This document shows positions 47,701 to 61,500 of a DNA stretch of 64,000 nucleotides, piece after piece. Within the stretch, counting starts at the first letter, position 1. The number at the start of each line of letters is the position of its first letter. Origin of the DNA: Euonymus europaeus (lineage: Eukaryota; Streptophyta; Magnoliopsida; Celastrales; Celastraceae); contig OY756962.1 of assembly GCA_963580455.1 (NCBI GenBank), positions 12,604,001 through 12,668,000 of the forward strand, written 5' to 3'. The translations under genes and the position numbers were made by a program. The notes under the pieces were generated by a model that had not been told where the DNA came from, did no database searches, and saw only the letters and a list, made by a program, of their open reading frames with translations.

Positions 47701-49081
47701 TCAAATATTTGGAGAAAGCTAAAGAACTAATGAAGGAAATCCCGAACGTTGAAATACGGAGAGTGCCACGAGAAGAGAATCAGCAAGCTGACGTGCTAGC
47801 TCGCCTAGCATCTTTGTTAGGGCTATCATCGAGATTAACACGGAACCATCTTGGATGGATCCTATACGAACCTTCCTCATAGATGGAGTGTTACCCGAAG
47901 ACAAAAACAAGGCTAGGAATCTCCGAGTAAGAGCAGCGAGGTACTCAATCATTCAAGGGACGCTATACAGAAGATCTTTTACGCTCCCCTACCTTAAATG
48001 CCTTACTCCACGGGAGTCGGAGTATGCTCTCTGAGAAGTACACGAAGGGATTTGTGGTAGCCATGCAGGGGCAAGGACATTAGCTAACAAGGTCTTGCGC
48101 TGTGGCTATTATTGGCCGAACATGAAGAAAGATGCCGAGGATCTGGTACGAAAGTGCGACAAGTGCCAGAGACATGCTAACTTACCACACCTTCCACCGT
48201 CCGAGATGACGATTATCGAGAACCCTTGTCCCTTTGCTCAATGGGGGCTAGACCTGTTGGGACCCTTCCCCCAAGCAACAGCTCAGAGAAAGTTTCTTAT
48301 AGTGGCAGTAGATTACTTCACAAAATGGGTTGAAGCCGAGCCTCTCGCAACCATCACCGACCACAAGGTAAAAGAATTCATATGGAGAGCCATCATCCAC
48401 AGATATGGTGTTCCTCGGATCCTCATTACCGATAATGGGCGACAGTTTGTAAGTGTGAACATCCGAGAATTTTGCGAAGAGCTAGGCATCAACCTCAGAA
48501 TCACTGCTGTAGCACATCCTCAAACCAATGGCCAGGTGGAAGTAACCAACCGTATCATTCTCCAGGGACTAAAAACTCACCTTGACCAAGCCAAAGGGCT
48601 TTGGACCGAGCAACTCCACAGTGTCCTCTGGTCCTACAGGACCACCCCAAGAACGTCAACGGGAGAAACCCTTTTCTCTCTAATGTTTGGATCAGAAGCT
48701 GTCATTCCAGTAGAGATCGGAGTCCCCACTCCCCGGATTGTTAACTTCAATGAGTCAGAAAACAACGACTTGCTACTTAACAATCTAGATCTCTTGGAAG
48801 AAGCTCGGGAAACTGCTCGGATCAAGACGGAAACTTACAAGCAAAGGATGGCTCGTTACCACAACAAGAAAGTCCGAACAAGGAGATTCTCTGAGGGAGA
48901 TTGGGTCCTCAAGAAAGCCACTGCAGCTGGAAAACACCCTAGTAAGCTCGGAGAGACTTGGGAAGGCCCTTTTCGAGTTACCAGGGTCATGCTGGATGGA
49001 ACATACAAGTTGGAGAATCCCGAGAAACCAGAAGAGATGCGACCCTGGAATGCTGAGAACCTACGAAGATATTACATTTAG
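41782..49081 (+). pseudogene. gag-pol pseudogene of element C
   Basis: It begins MVRTRTLRGEG. Gag (42259-42651) and a CHHC-type zinc-knuckle region (about 42900-42950) follow, then protease with VDSGSAADVLFYH near 43370, and the start of RT. A 2.1 kb insertion splits RT; reading resumes at 46371 (KIDQLVDATSG). The RT box is YMDD (46612). Stops or frameshifts occur near 42100, 42652, 42951, 44034, 46518, 46877, 47098, 47547, 47616 and 48033. The integrase core is intact as an open stretch 48095-49081, with QWGLDLLGPF, ITDNGRQFVS and HPQTNGQVEV. The second RNase H carries a foreign patch at 47538-47568. It cannot yield a functional polyprotein. Confidence 0.9.
44229..46370. mobile_element. Nested LTR-like insertion in the RT of element C (copy 2)
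   Basis: It starts TGTGATGCCCCGG in the middle of the SYPLPKIDQ-equivalent codons and ends just before aagatagacc. It is homologous to 35379-36882. No coding is seen. The right end lacks a clean LTR terminus, and about 5 bases of target seem to be missing, so insertion was followed by deletion. It carries repeated CGTCCGGACG palindromes (46059-46240). Confidence 0.78.
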
Positions 49082-49598
49082 CTTTCATTTGTCGACATGT
49101 TTTTAAGAACCTCTTTTTATTTTCTTGCTTGTTCCTCACACGAGGTCTAGAACTTTTCTCATTTCAATGAAAGTAGCTCGTTCTCTCACCAAGATTCCCA
49201 GAACATTGCTCTGGTACATTACAACTTATCTTGTCTAAGTTACAATGGCCGAGCATCGTCCCAGGCTTTTCTAATTACAGTGGACGAGGAGAGACTTGGC
49301 ATATGTTACAGCTCAATCCCGTCGAGCTACAACAACCAAGCGATAATAACTTTGCTACGACCTAGAGGTGTCTAAGGTCACAACAATTAAGTGACCATGC
49401 TCGGATCTATTACAGTTTAAGATATTTTAAATGGTATATTACAACTTATCTTGTCTAAGTTACATTGACCGAGCATCGTCCAAGATTCTCAAATTAAGGT
49501 GGACGAGAAAAGACTTGGGCATGTTACAACTCAATCCCATTGAGTTACAGCAACCAAGTGAAAACAAGTTGGGTATGTTACAACTCAATCTCACAGAG
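49082..49598 (+). repeat. Element C post-pol spacer with a ~220 bp direct repeat
   Basis: The text acttatcttgtctaagttac with following gaccgagcatcgtcc appears near 49226 and again near 49445, about 220 bp apart, each followed by ttacaactcaatcc-like motifs that recur. It occupies the place of the hairpin spacer of element A but uses different sequence. Confidence 0.65.
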
Positions 49599-51641
49599 TT
49601 ACAGCAACCAAGTTGAAACGAGTTCCTCGCCCTGAGCAGTTTCAGCGGGAGCAATGTCTTCCATAGGAGCGAGAGGAGCATCGGTGTCCATGTACCCCTC
49701 GATGTCATCCTCGTCGTCCCCATCCTCCTGAAGAAGGCGGAATTGGTCGTACGCTTCTGCCTTGACAACGTCCTCGTCGTCCTTCCCGGCGAGGCTAGGA
49801 CATAGCACGTCCATGATTTTCGAGCTCTGACCCTTGCTAGCAAGGAACCTCCGAGCTTCCTTTACAGCAGTCGGGAAGCAGAAAAAGCCCTCTTGCTTAA
49901 GGGTGAACTGGAATTCCGGAGAGTCCTTGAACTCCTGAAGACCGGATTGGCAGTCACTCTCGAACATCCGGGCCCCCTCTGCTTCAGCGGCCGACCTGTG
50001 CCTCTCCAGCTCCTCCTTAGTCTTTTTCAGCTTGGCGGTCAAAAGAGCCTCAGACTCCTTGGCCTTCTGGAGATCCCTCCGAGAAAGCTGCAATGCCGTC
50101 TCAGTCGGACCAAGGGCCTCTTTGAGCAGCTGGATTTCCTGAGCAGCAGTATTCATCTCGGCCGCCGAGTTCCAAACATCAACAGAGAGTTTCTCGAGAA
50201 GGGAGGCCAGCTAAGAAGAACGATGAAACAAATTATAAAAGAAAACTGAAGAAGAAGACTGAAAAAGCTAGGAAAAGTTAATACTCCATAAATTTCACAG
50301 CAGAGCTCTCCATCTTTTCCTCGGTAGACATCTCCTCAGCTCGCCGCTGATCCGAGGGAAGAGAGAGCTTCTCGAGCATTTCCATGGCCACTTGAGAGTT
50401 GGCCACCGTATCGAAATATCCCCCACTGGGGAGCGTGAATATCCCCCATTCGATGAGGCGGGGACGAGGAGCGCGCCTCCGAGACACGAGAAGGAGAGCC
50501 GATCGATCGGAAAGCTGGTGTGCCAATTAACACACCATGTCCACGACCTAGGTCTTTTCCTCGGTCAGGTTTCAACCGAATTCCCCCAGCTGGAACTTTC
50601 TTCCTCTGGCTCGGCTCAGCCTCCCCAGAGGGTCTCCTCTTCTGGCCGAGAGTCGCTGCCTTTTTCTGCATCTTTAGATATTCTGCAGCCGAAGACATAA
50701 CTAACAAAAAAAAGAGGAAAAACAAACAGCAACAAGTTAGAAAACAAGTCAAAAGCAAAGAAAGTACATAGATAAGACTGAGCAAGAGCAAGTCCCCACC
50801 TTGCATTGCTCGCTCAGACCTATGTGCCCTCGTAAAGGCTACAACTCGGCACACGAGGGGGATAGAAGGTTTGGTGAAAGGTTGCTTGAGGCTCAGATAC
50901 CAATCAAGCTCCTCGTGAGAAAGTTGAGGTAAACGTTTGAACTTACTGAATTTAGGGAGTGTCCATGAGGTTCTAAAAGGTAGAACCTCATCCTCGGCCA
51001 AGGGCATCCGAACAAAAATATAATAGACTTCCAATGGTGATTGGAAGAGGAGTATTTTGGGGCCACCAAACCCTTCTTAAATTTCAGATAACATAACCCA
51101 AGGTTTCTCAGGGCTCTACATAAGGAGAAAATATGCTGAAGGACATTGGAAGAGAAAGGAACATGAAGCTCGTCACAATGATGGAGTATTGTACCGAGAA
51201 AAACCCACGAGTTGGGAGCTAAACAGGTAGGACAAATGTCAAACTGAGTAAAGAAAGAACATATGGCTGGTGCAATAGGAATCCGACAACCATATGTGAG
51301 AGCGGTTGTGGAAATGGCAAATTCCCCATGTCGAGGATTAAAAGGAGACACCCCCTCAGGCACAGGCCTGCAAGGGTAGGGAATGCCGAACAACTTACGT
51401 TGGGCTTCTACCTCGGAGGCCATAAGACTACAACTTAAGTTTCTAGGCTCCCTAGTACCATCACCCGCTGCTCGGGCTTCCTGTAGGGGAGCCTCGAACC
51501 CAGGCGGGGCGAAGAAAGGATGTTTGGCTGGGGGAAGCCTAAGACTCATCCTAATAGAGGGGAAGTAGAGGTTGATGGAGAAGAACCTAAGTCGGCATCC
51601 TCTAACAAATTACCCACACTATCCGAGGAAGGGGAAGACAT
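49599..51641 (-). pseudogene. Antisense gene of element C, broken
   Basis: This homologue of the element A antisense gene starts at 51641 (MSSPSSDSVGN). Frameshifts lie near 51548, 51030 and 50540. The shared domain has FNPRHGEFAI and LAPNSWVFLG, against FRPRRGEFAI and LAPNSWHFLA in A. Intron 1 is 50701-50799 (99 bp, also a multiple of three) at the same position, just before MSSAAEYL (A: MADLSEYM). The second intron ends at 50211; its donor appears to have lost a base (GAG|TATT). The last exon (50210-49599) encodes coiled coil and an acidic tail (EDGDDEDDIEGYMDTD). It is a pseudogene now, but parallel structure supports the gene model in A. Confidence 0.8.
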
Positions 51642-51776
51642 TTTCTCGTACCTTAAAGCAGAGATGAGGACGAGGAATAAAGTACGCTCGGAGGAGAAGA
51701 ATATGTTTGCTCGGGACTCTCTAAGCTCGGGTCTCTCAAATTTGGCAGCAAGTGGTTTTGAAAGTGACGTCTTCAC

Positions 51777-51783
51777 TATTTAT
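51777..51783 (-). promoter_or_regulatory. TATA box for the antisense gene of element C
   Basis: Minus strand TATAAAT, 136 bp upstream of the ATG at 51641, matches the arrangement in element A. Confidence 0.6.
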
Positions 51784-51990
51784 AGTGGAAGACCACTCCG
51801 GTCAACGGACCCGATGAAGTGACCTTCGTCATCCCCTCATCCGAACCGTTCAGCCTCCGCTCATCGAGAGACCATTGGATCACATTAGATCTCATCATAA
51901 CCGTTCAAAGTTTCCTCATCAAACCACCCTCGGACGAACCAAATGACAGCTAACACGGGCCTATCATTGGTCGTCTAAGCAACCAATCAC

Positions 51991-52006
51991 AGGCCTGGGG
52001 GGCAAA
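51991..52006 (+). other. Polypurine tract, element C
   Basis: aggcctggggggcaaa abuts the 3' LTR start. Confidence 0.75.
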
Positions 52007-52545
52007 TGATAAGAATATTTATCCTCTCCAATCAGAGTAAGACACGTGGCAATGGTTGTCAAAGGAAGACGTCACTTTTCCTGCTGGGAGATCCTCAGTA
52101 CTGAGCAGTAGAGATGCTATTCTCGGCCCCGTACCCTCAGGACAGTAACAAGCTCCCAGTAAAACAGTAATTCCTTCATTTGGCAAGGTATTATTCACCA
52201 CCACTAGAATTTTATTAATGGAAACCACCTATACTATATAAAGGGGTTACCCCACAGGTAAAAGGGATCACTTCTTTTACTACAAAATACTCTTTACACA
52301 TTTCCCTAGAGCACCGAGCTGTGTTCTTAGGAGAGTTAATCTCTGCTAGCATCTGACTTAAGCATCGGAGCGCCAACGCCAGAGAACACTCTCTGGCGGG
52401 CCTCTAGCTTACGTTTGTTCGTTTCTACAGGACAACCTCTTCCGAGAAGACTGCCTGGACGAAGAGGAAGATCAAGAATCCGAGGAAGCCTTTGTTCGAA
52501 CCTATACTGATACATTTTGGTACTTTACAATTTGAGACGTTATCA
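52007..52545 (+). repeat. 3' LTR, element C (539 bp)
   Basis: TGATAAGAAT to GACGTTATCA. TATA is at 52235-52242 and the conserved hairpin region at 52361-52398. Confidence 0.93.
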
Positions 52546-55500
52546 CCGTTAAAAGCCCCTCTATGGAGAGAGTTGACCAATTCTGAATTGTCATAGTTGA
52601 TAGGTGAGGACTTTTTATTGTTTTTTTTGTAATAATTTAGTAGCATTCGATTCGTAGATTATTTTGTTGTCAAAAGAACAACTTTCCTGCTTAATTACAC
52701 AAAACCGTCAAAAGCAACTCTCTCAAGAGTTGAGCAATTTCAAACCATCAAACATGATAGGTATAGATTTTTTATTGTTATGTAAAATTTGACAACCGTA
52801 GGCTCCATAGATTGTTTCGATGACAAGAGACACACTTTCTATCTTAAAATGGACAAAACCATTAAAAGCCCCTCTATTAAGAGAGTTGACCAACTCTGAA
52901 CCTTCATAGTTGATAGGTGAGCACTTTTTATTGTTTCTTTTTGTCCTAATTTAGTAGCATTGGATTCCTAGATTGTTTCATTTCAAAAGAATAACTTTTG
53001 TTCTTAATTTCATAAAATCGTCAAAAGCGCCTCTCTCGAGAGTTGAGCAATATAGGCTCCATATATTGTTTCGCAGACAAAAGATACACTTTCTTTCTCA
53101 AAATGAACAAAATCATTAAAAGCCCCTCCATCGAGAGAGTTGAAACATTTCAAACCATGATAGTTGATAGGTCAACACATTTTATTGATGGTTTATGTCT
53201 CAATTTTTTAGCATTTGATTCGTAACTTGTTTCGTTGTCAAAAGAACAACTTTCCTTCTCAATTGGATAAAACCGCTAAAAGCACCTCTATCGAGAGAGT
53301 TGATAAATGTTGACTTTTGTATTTATTTTATGTAAAATTTGACAAATATAGGCTCCATAGATTGTTTCGATGATAAGAGACACACTTTCTATCTCAAAAT
53401 GGACAAAACCGTTAAAATCCCCTCCATGGGGAGAGTTGAGAAAATCTGAAGCGTCATAGTTCATAGGTGAGCACTTTTTATTGTTTCTTTATGTCCTAAT
53501 TTAGTAGCATTGGATTCATAGATTGTTTCGTTGTCAAAAGGGAACAACTTTCCTTCTTAATTACACAAAACCGTCAAAAGTACATTTCTCTCGAGAGTTG
53601 AGCAATTTCGAACCACCAAAGTTGATACGTGTAGAATTTTTCTTATTATTTGATGTAAAATTTGACAAATATAGGCTCCATAGATTGTATCGATGATAAG
53701 AGACACACTTTCTATCTCAAAATGGACAAAACCGTTGAAAGCTCCTCCATGGAGAGAGTTGAACGATTTCAAACCATGATAGTTGATAGGTGAGGACTTT
53801 TTATTGTTTCTTTATGTCCTAATTTAGTGGCATTGGATTCGTAGATTGTTTTGTTGTGAAAAGAAAAAAAAATTCTTCTTAATTAGACAAAACCGTTAAA
53901 GGCACCTCTATCGAGAGAGTTGAACAATTTCGAACCATCAAAGTTGATATGTGTAGACTTTTGATTGTTATTGTAGGTAAAATTTGAGAAATATATGCTC
54001 CATAGATTGTTTCGATGACAAAATAGACACTTTCTATCTCAAAACGGAGAAAGCCGTTAAAAGCCCCTCCAGGGAGAGAGTTGAGCAATTCCAAAATGTC
54101 ATAGTTAATAGGTGTACAATTTTTTTATTGTTTTGTGTCCTAATTTGGTAGCATTGGATTCGAAAAATTTCGTTGTCAAAAGAACAACTTTCCCTTTTAA
54201 TTGCACAAAATCGTCAAAAGTACCTCTCTCTCGAGATTTGAGCAATTTCAAACCATCAAAGTTGATTGGTGTAGACTTTTGATTGTTATTTTATGTAAAA
54301 CTTGACAAATATAGGCTCCATAGATTGTTTCGATGACAAAAGACACACTTTATATGTCAAAATGGACAAAATCGTTAAAAGCCCCACTATGGAGAGAGTT
54401 GAGTAATTTCGAAACGTCATAGTTTATAGGTTAGCACTTTTTATTCTTGCTTTATATCCTAATTTAGTAGTATTGGATTCGCAGATTTTTTCATTGTCAA
54501 AAGAACAAATTTTCTTCTTATTTTGACAAAACCGTTTAAAGAACCTTTATCGAGAGTGTTGAGCAATTTTGCCGTCAAAGTTGATATGTGTAGACTTTTG
54601 ATTGTTATTTTAGGTAAAATTTGACAAATATAGGCTGTATAGATTGTTTCGATGACAAAAGACACATTTTCTATCTCAAAATGGAAAAAGCATTAAAAGT
54701 CCCTCCATGGAGAGAGTTGACCAATTGCGAATCGTCATAGTTGATAGGTGAGCACTTTTTATTGTGTCTTTATGTCCTTATTTAGAAGCATTGGATTCCT
54801 AGATTGTTTCATTGTCAAAAGAACAAATTTCCTTCTTAATTACACAAAATCGTCAAAAGTACCTCTCTCTCGAGAGTTGAACAATTTCGAACCATCAAAG
54901 TTGATATGAGACTTTTTATTGTTATTTGACATAAAATTTTAGAAATATGGGCACCATAGATTGTATCAATGACAAGAGACACACTTTTTATCTAAAAATG
55001 GATAAAATCGTTAAAAGCCCCTCTATGGATAGAGTTGACCAATTCCGGACTGTCATAGTTGATATGTGAGAACGTTTTATTGTTTCTTTATGTCCTAATT
55101 TAGTAGCATTGGATTCGTAGATTCTTTCGTTGTCAAAAGAACAACTTTTCTTCATAATTACACAAAACTGTCAAAAGTACCTTTCTCTCGAGAGTTGAGC
55201 AATATCAAACGATCAAAGTTGATAGGTGTAAACTTTTTATTGTTGTTTGACGTAAAATTTTACAAATATAGGCTCCATAGATTGTATCAATGACAAGAAA
55301 CACACTTTCTATCTCAAAAAGGACAAATCCGTTGAAAGCTTCTCTATGGAGAGAGTTGACCAATTCCGAACCGTCATATTTGATAGGTGAGCAGTTTTTA
55401 TTATTTATTTATGTCCTAATTTAGTAGCATTGGATTTGAAGATTGTTTCATTGTCAAAAGAACAACTTTGCTTCTTAATTACGCAAAACCGTCAAAAGCA

Positions 55501-58500
55501 CATCTCTCTCGAGATTTGAGCAATTTCGAACCATCAAAGTTGATACGTGTAGACCTTTTATTGCTATTTTTCATAAAATTTGACAAATATAGTCTCCATA
55601 GATTTTTCCGCGTGCAAAAGATACACTTTCTATCTCAAAATGGACAAAATCGTTAAAAGCCCCTCCATGGCGAGAGTTGAGCATTTTCAAACCATGATAG
55701 TTGATAGGTCAGCACTTTTTATTGATGGTTTATGTCCTAATTTTTTAGCATTTGATTAGTAGATTATTTCGTTCTTAAAAGAACAACTTTCCTTCTTAAT
55801 TGGATAAAATCATTAAAAGTACATCTATCGAGAGAGTTGAGCGATTTTGAAACATCAAAGTTTATAGGTGTAGACTTTTATAGTTATTTTATGTAAAATT
55901 TGACAAATATAGGCTCTATAAATTGTTTTGATGACAAGAGATACGCTTTCTATCTCAAAATGGGTAAAATCGTTAAAATCCCCTCCATGGAGAGAGTTGA
56001 GCAATTCTGAACAGTCATATTTGATAGGTGAGCACATTTTATTGTTTCTTTATGTCCTTTTTTAGTGACATTGGATCCGTAGAATATTTCGTTGTCAAAA
56101 GAACAACTTTCCTTCTTAATTACACAAAACCATCAAAAGCGCCTCTCTCAAGAGTTGATCAATTTCAAACTATCAAAGTTGATAGGTGTAGACCTTTTTT
56201 GTGCTATTTTATGTAAAATTTGACAAATATAGCTCCATATATTGTTTCGCATACAAAAGATACACTTTCTTTCTCAAAATAGACAAAATCGTTAAAGCCT
56301 CTCCATGGAGAGAGTTGAACGATTTCAAACCATGATAGTTGATAGGTCATCACTTTTTATTCATGGTTTATGTTCTAATTTTTTAACATTTGATTTGTAA
56401 CGTGTTTCGTTGTCAAAAGAACAACTTTCCCTCTTAATTGGATAAAACAGCTAAAAGTACCTCTATCGAGAGAGTTGAGCAATTTTGAACCATCAAATTT
56501 GATAGGTGTTGACTTTTTATAGTTATTTTATGTAAAATTTTACAAATATAGGCTCTATAGATTGTTTCGATGACAAGAGACAGACTTTTTGTCTCAAAAT
56601 GGACAAAATCATTAAAATCCTCTCTATCGAGAGAGTTGAGCAATTTCGAACCATCAAAGTTGATTGGTGTAAACTTTTTATTGTTATTTTAAGTAAAATT
56701 TTATAAATATAGGCTCCATAGATTGTTTCGATTACAAAAAACCCACTTTGTATCTCAAAATGGAAAAAACCATTAAAAGCCCTTCCATGGAGAGAGTTGA
56801 GCGATTTTGAACCGTCATAGTTGATAGGTGTAGACTTTTTATTATTATTTTAGATAAAATTTTACAAATATAGGCTCCATAGATTATTTCGATGACAAAA
56901 GACACACTTTCTATATCAAAATCGACAAAACCATTAAAAACCCCTACATGGAGAGAGTTGTACAATTCCGAACCGTCATAGTTGATAGGTCAGCACTTTT
57001 TATTGTTTCTTTATGTCCTAATTTAGTAGCATTGGATTCGTAGATTGTTTCGTTGTCAAATAACAACTTTCCTTCTTAATTACTCAAAACTCTGAAAAGT
57101 ACCTTTCTCTCGAGGGTTGAGCAATTTCGAACCATCAAAGTTTATAGGTGTAAAATTTTGATTGTTATTTTAGGTAAAATTTGAGAAATATAGGCTCCAT
57201 AGATAGTTTCGATGACAAAAGACACACTTTCTATCTCCAAACGGAGAAAACCGTTAAAATCGCTTCCATGGAGAAAGTTGAGAAATTCTGAATCGTCATA
57301 GTTGATAGGATTGCAATTTTTTAATTTTTTATGCTATAATTTTGTAGCATTAGATTCGGAGATTTTTCCGTTGTCAGAAGAACAACTTTCCTTCTAAATT
57401 ATACAAAACCGTCAAAGGCACCTCTCTCACGAGAGTTGAGCAATTTCGAACCATCAAAGTTGATATTGTTATTTTATGTAAAATTTGACAATCGTAGGCT
57501 CCATAAATTGTTTCGATGACAAGAGATACACTTTCTATCTCAAAATAGACAAAACCGTTAAAATCTCCTCCATGGAGAGAGCTGAGCATTTCCGAAACAT
57601 CATATTTGTTAGGTGGGCACTTTTTATTGTTGGTTTATGTCCTTATTTAGAAGCATTGGAATGGAATATTGTTTCGTTGTCAAAAGAACAAGTTTCCTTC
57701 TTAATTAGATAAAACCGTCAAAAGTACCTCTCTCTCTCTCGAGAGAGAGAGTTGAACGATTTCGAACCATCAAAGTTGATAGGTGTAGACTTTTTATTGT
57801 TATTTGACGTAAAATTTTACAATTATAGGCTCCATAGATTATATCGATGACAAGAGAAACACTTTCTATCTCAAAATGGACAAAACCGTTAAAAGCTCCT
57901 CTATGGAGAGAGTTGACCAATTCCGAACCGTCATAGTTGATAGGTGAGCACTTTTATTGTTTCTTTATGTCCTAATTTAGTAGGATTGGATTCGTAGATA
58001 GTTTCATTTTAAAAGAATAACTTTTCTTCTTAATTACACAAAACAGTCGAAAGCGCCTCTCAAGAGAGTTGAGCAATTTCAAATAATCAAAGTTGATAGT
58101 TGTAGACTTTTTATTTCTATTTTATGTAAAATTTGACAATTATTTGCTCCATATATTGTTTCGCAAACAAAAGATACACTTTCTTTCTCAAAATGGACAA
58201 AATCGTTAAAAGCCCCTCCAAGGAGAGAGTTGAGGAATTTGAAATCATGATAGTGGATAGGTCAGCACTTTTTATTGATGGTTTATGTCCTAATTTTTTA
58301 GCATTTGATTCGTAACTTCTTTCGTTGTCAAAAGAACAACTTTCATTCTGAATTGGATAAAACCACTAAAAGCACCTCTATGGAGAGAGTTGAGCAATTT
58401 CGAACAATCAAAGTTGATAGTTGTTGACTTTTTATAGTTATATTATGTAAAATTTGACAAATATAGGCTCCATAGATTGTTTCGATGACCAGAGACACTT

Positions 58501-61500
58501 TCTATCTCAAAATGGACAAAACCGTTACAAAGCCCTCCATGGAGAGAGTTGAGCAATTCCGAACTGTCATAGTTGATAGGTGAGCATTTTTTATTGTTTC
58601 TTTATGTCCTAATTTAGTAGCATTGGATTCGTAGATTGTTTCGTTGTCAAAAGAACAAATTTTCGTTCTTATTACACAAGACCGTCAAAAGTATCTTTCT
58701 CTCGAGAGTTGAGCAATTTCGAACCATCAAAGTTGATAGTTGGGCACTTTTTATTGTTATTTTACGTAAACTTCGAAAAATATAGCCTCCGTATATTGTT
58801 TCAATGGCAAGAGACACAATTTCTATCTGCAAATATTAAAAATCGTGAAAAGCGCCTCCATCGAGATAGTTGAGCAATTCTGAATCTTCATAGTTGATAG
58901 ATGAGAAATTTTTACTACTGTTTTAAGTCCTAATTTAGTAGCATTGGATTTGTTGATTGTTTCGTTGTCAGAAGAACAACTTTCCTTCTTAATTACACAA
59001 AACCATCAAAAGTAACTCTCTCTTGCGAGTTGGGCAAATTTGAAACATCAGAGTTGATAGGTGTACACATTTTATTGTTATTTTACGTAAAATTTTAGAA
59101 GTATAGGCCCCATAGATTGTATCGATGACAAGAGGAACACTTTCTATCTCAAAATGGATAAAATCGTTAAAAGCCTCTCTATGGAGAGAGTTGGCCAATT
59201 CCGAACCGTCATAGTTGATAGGTGAGCACATTTTATTGTTTCTTTATGTCCTAATTTAGTAGAATTGGACTCGTATATTTGTTTCGTTGTCAAAAGAACA
59301 ACTTTCCTTCTTAATTATACAAAACCGTCAAAAGTACCTTTCTCTCAAGAGTTGAGTAATTTCGAACCATCAAAGTTGATGGGTGTAGAGTTTTTATTTT
59401 TGTTTGCCGTAAAATTTTACAAATATATGCTCCATAGATTGTATGAATGACAAGAGACACACTTTCTATCTTAAAATGGACAAAACCGTTAAAAGACCCT
59501 CTATGGAGAGGGTTGACCAATTCCGAACCTTCATAGTTGATACGTGAGCACTTTTTATTGTTTCTTTATGTCCTAATTTAGTAGCATTGGATTCGTAGAT
59601 TATTTCGTTGTCAAAAGAACAACTTTCCTTCTTAATTAAACAAAACCGTCAAAAGTTCCTCTCTCTCGAGAGTTGAGCAATTTCAAACCATCAAACATGA
59701 TAGGTATAGATTTTTTATTGTTATTTTATGTAAAATTTGACAACTGTAGGCTCCATAGATTGTTTCGATGACAAGAGAAACACTTTCTATCTCAAAATGG
59801 ACAAAACCATTAAAAGACACTTATAGAGAGAGTTGACCAATTCTGAATCGTTATAGCTGATAGGTGAGCACTTTTATTGTTTCTTTATGTACTAATTTAG
59901 TAGGATTGGATTCGTAGATAGTTTTGTTTCAAAAGAATAACTTTTCTTTTTAATTACACAAAACCGTCAAAAGCACCTCTCTCTCGAGAATTGAGCAATT
60001 TCGAACCATCAAAGTTGATAGGTGTAGACTTTTTATTGTTATTTTGCATAAAAATTTACAATTATAGGCGCCACTTTCTATCTCAAAGTGGACAAAACCC
60101 TTAAAAGCCCCTCCATGGAGAGAGTTGAGAAATTCCGAACCGTCATAGTTGATAGGTAAGCACTTTTTATTGATTTTTTATGTCCTAATTTTGTTGCATT
60201 GGATTCGTAGATTGTTTCGTTGTCAAAAGAACAACTTTCCTTCTTAATTACACAACCGTCAAAAGTACCTTTCTCTCGATAGTTGAGGAATTTCGAACAC
60301 TCAAAGTTGTTAGTTGTAGAATTTTTATTTTTATTTAAAGTAAAATTTTACAAATATAAGCTCCATAGATTGTATCGATGACAAGAGACACACTTTCTAT
60401 CTTAAAATGGACAAAACCGTTAAAATCCTCTCTGTGAAGAGAGTTGACCGATTCCGAACCATCATAATTAATAGGTGAGTACTTTTTATTGTTTCTTTAT
60501 GTCCTAATTTAGTAGCATGGGATTCGTAGATTGTTTCGCTGTCAAAAGAACAATTTTCCTTCTTAATTACACAAAATCGTCAAAAGTACATTTCTCTCGA
60601 GAGTTGAGCAATTTGGAACCATCAAAGTTGATAGGTGTAGACTTTTTATTGTTATTTGACGTAAAATTTTACAAATATAGGCTCCACATATTGTATCGAT
60701 GACAAGAGGCACATTTCTATCTCAAAATGGGGAAAACCGTTAAAAGCCTCTCCACGGAGAGAGTTGACGAATTCTGAACCATCATAGTTGATAGGTGAGC
60801 ACTTTTTATTGTTTCTTTATGTCCTAATTTAGTAAGATTGGATTCGTAGATAGTTTCGTTTCAAAAGAATAACTTTTCTTCTTAATTACACAAAACCGTC
60901 GAAAGCGCCTCTCAAGAGAGTTGAGCAATTTCAAACCATCATAGTTGATAGGTGTAGACTTTTTATTGCTATTATATGTAAAATTTGACAATTATAGGAT
61001 CCATATATTGTTTCGCAGACAAAAGATATACTTTCTTTCTCAAAATGGACAAAATCGTTAAAAGCCCTCCATTGAGAGAGTTGAGCAATTTGAAACCATG
61101 ATAGTGTATAGGTAAGCACTTTTTATTGATGGTTTATGTCCTAATTTTTTAGCATTTGATTCGTAACTTCTTTCGTTGTCAAAAGAACAACTTTCCTTCT
61201 TAATTGGATAAAACTACTAAAAGCACCTCTATCGAGAAAGTTGAGCAATTTCGAACCATCAAAGTTAATAGGTGTTGACTTTTTATAGTTATTTTATGTA
61301 AAATTTGATAAATATAGGCTCCATAGATTGTTTCGATGACTAGAGACACACTTTCTATCTCAAAATGGACAAAACCGTTAAATTGCCCTCCATTGAGAGA
61401 GTTGAGCGATTCCGAACCGTCATAGTTGATAGGTGAGCACTTTTTATTGTTTCTTTATGTCCTAATTTAGTAGCATTAGATTCGTAGATTGTTTCGTTGT

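Larger units (their letters stand above)
41202..52545 (+). mobile_element. Element C: decayed Tat-lineage Ty3/gypsy retrotransposon
   Basis: LTRs are 41202-41738 and 52007-52545, with a perfect ccgtt duplication (41197-41201 and 52546-52550) inside a satellite unit. The order is gag-pol (41782-49081, many stops), spacer, antisense gene (51641 down to 49599), polypurine tract. The two LTRs differ at about 20 positions by eye (3-4%), so it is older than element B. It carries a nested 2.1 kb insertion at 44229-46370. It shares its architecture with element A, but sequence divergence is large and it is a different family. Confidence 0.93.
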
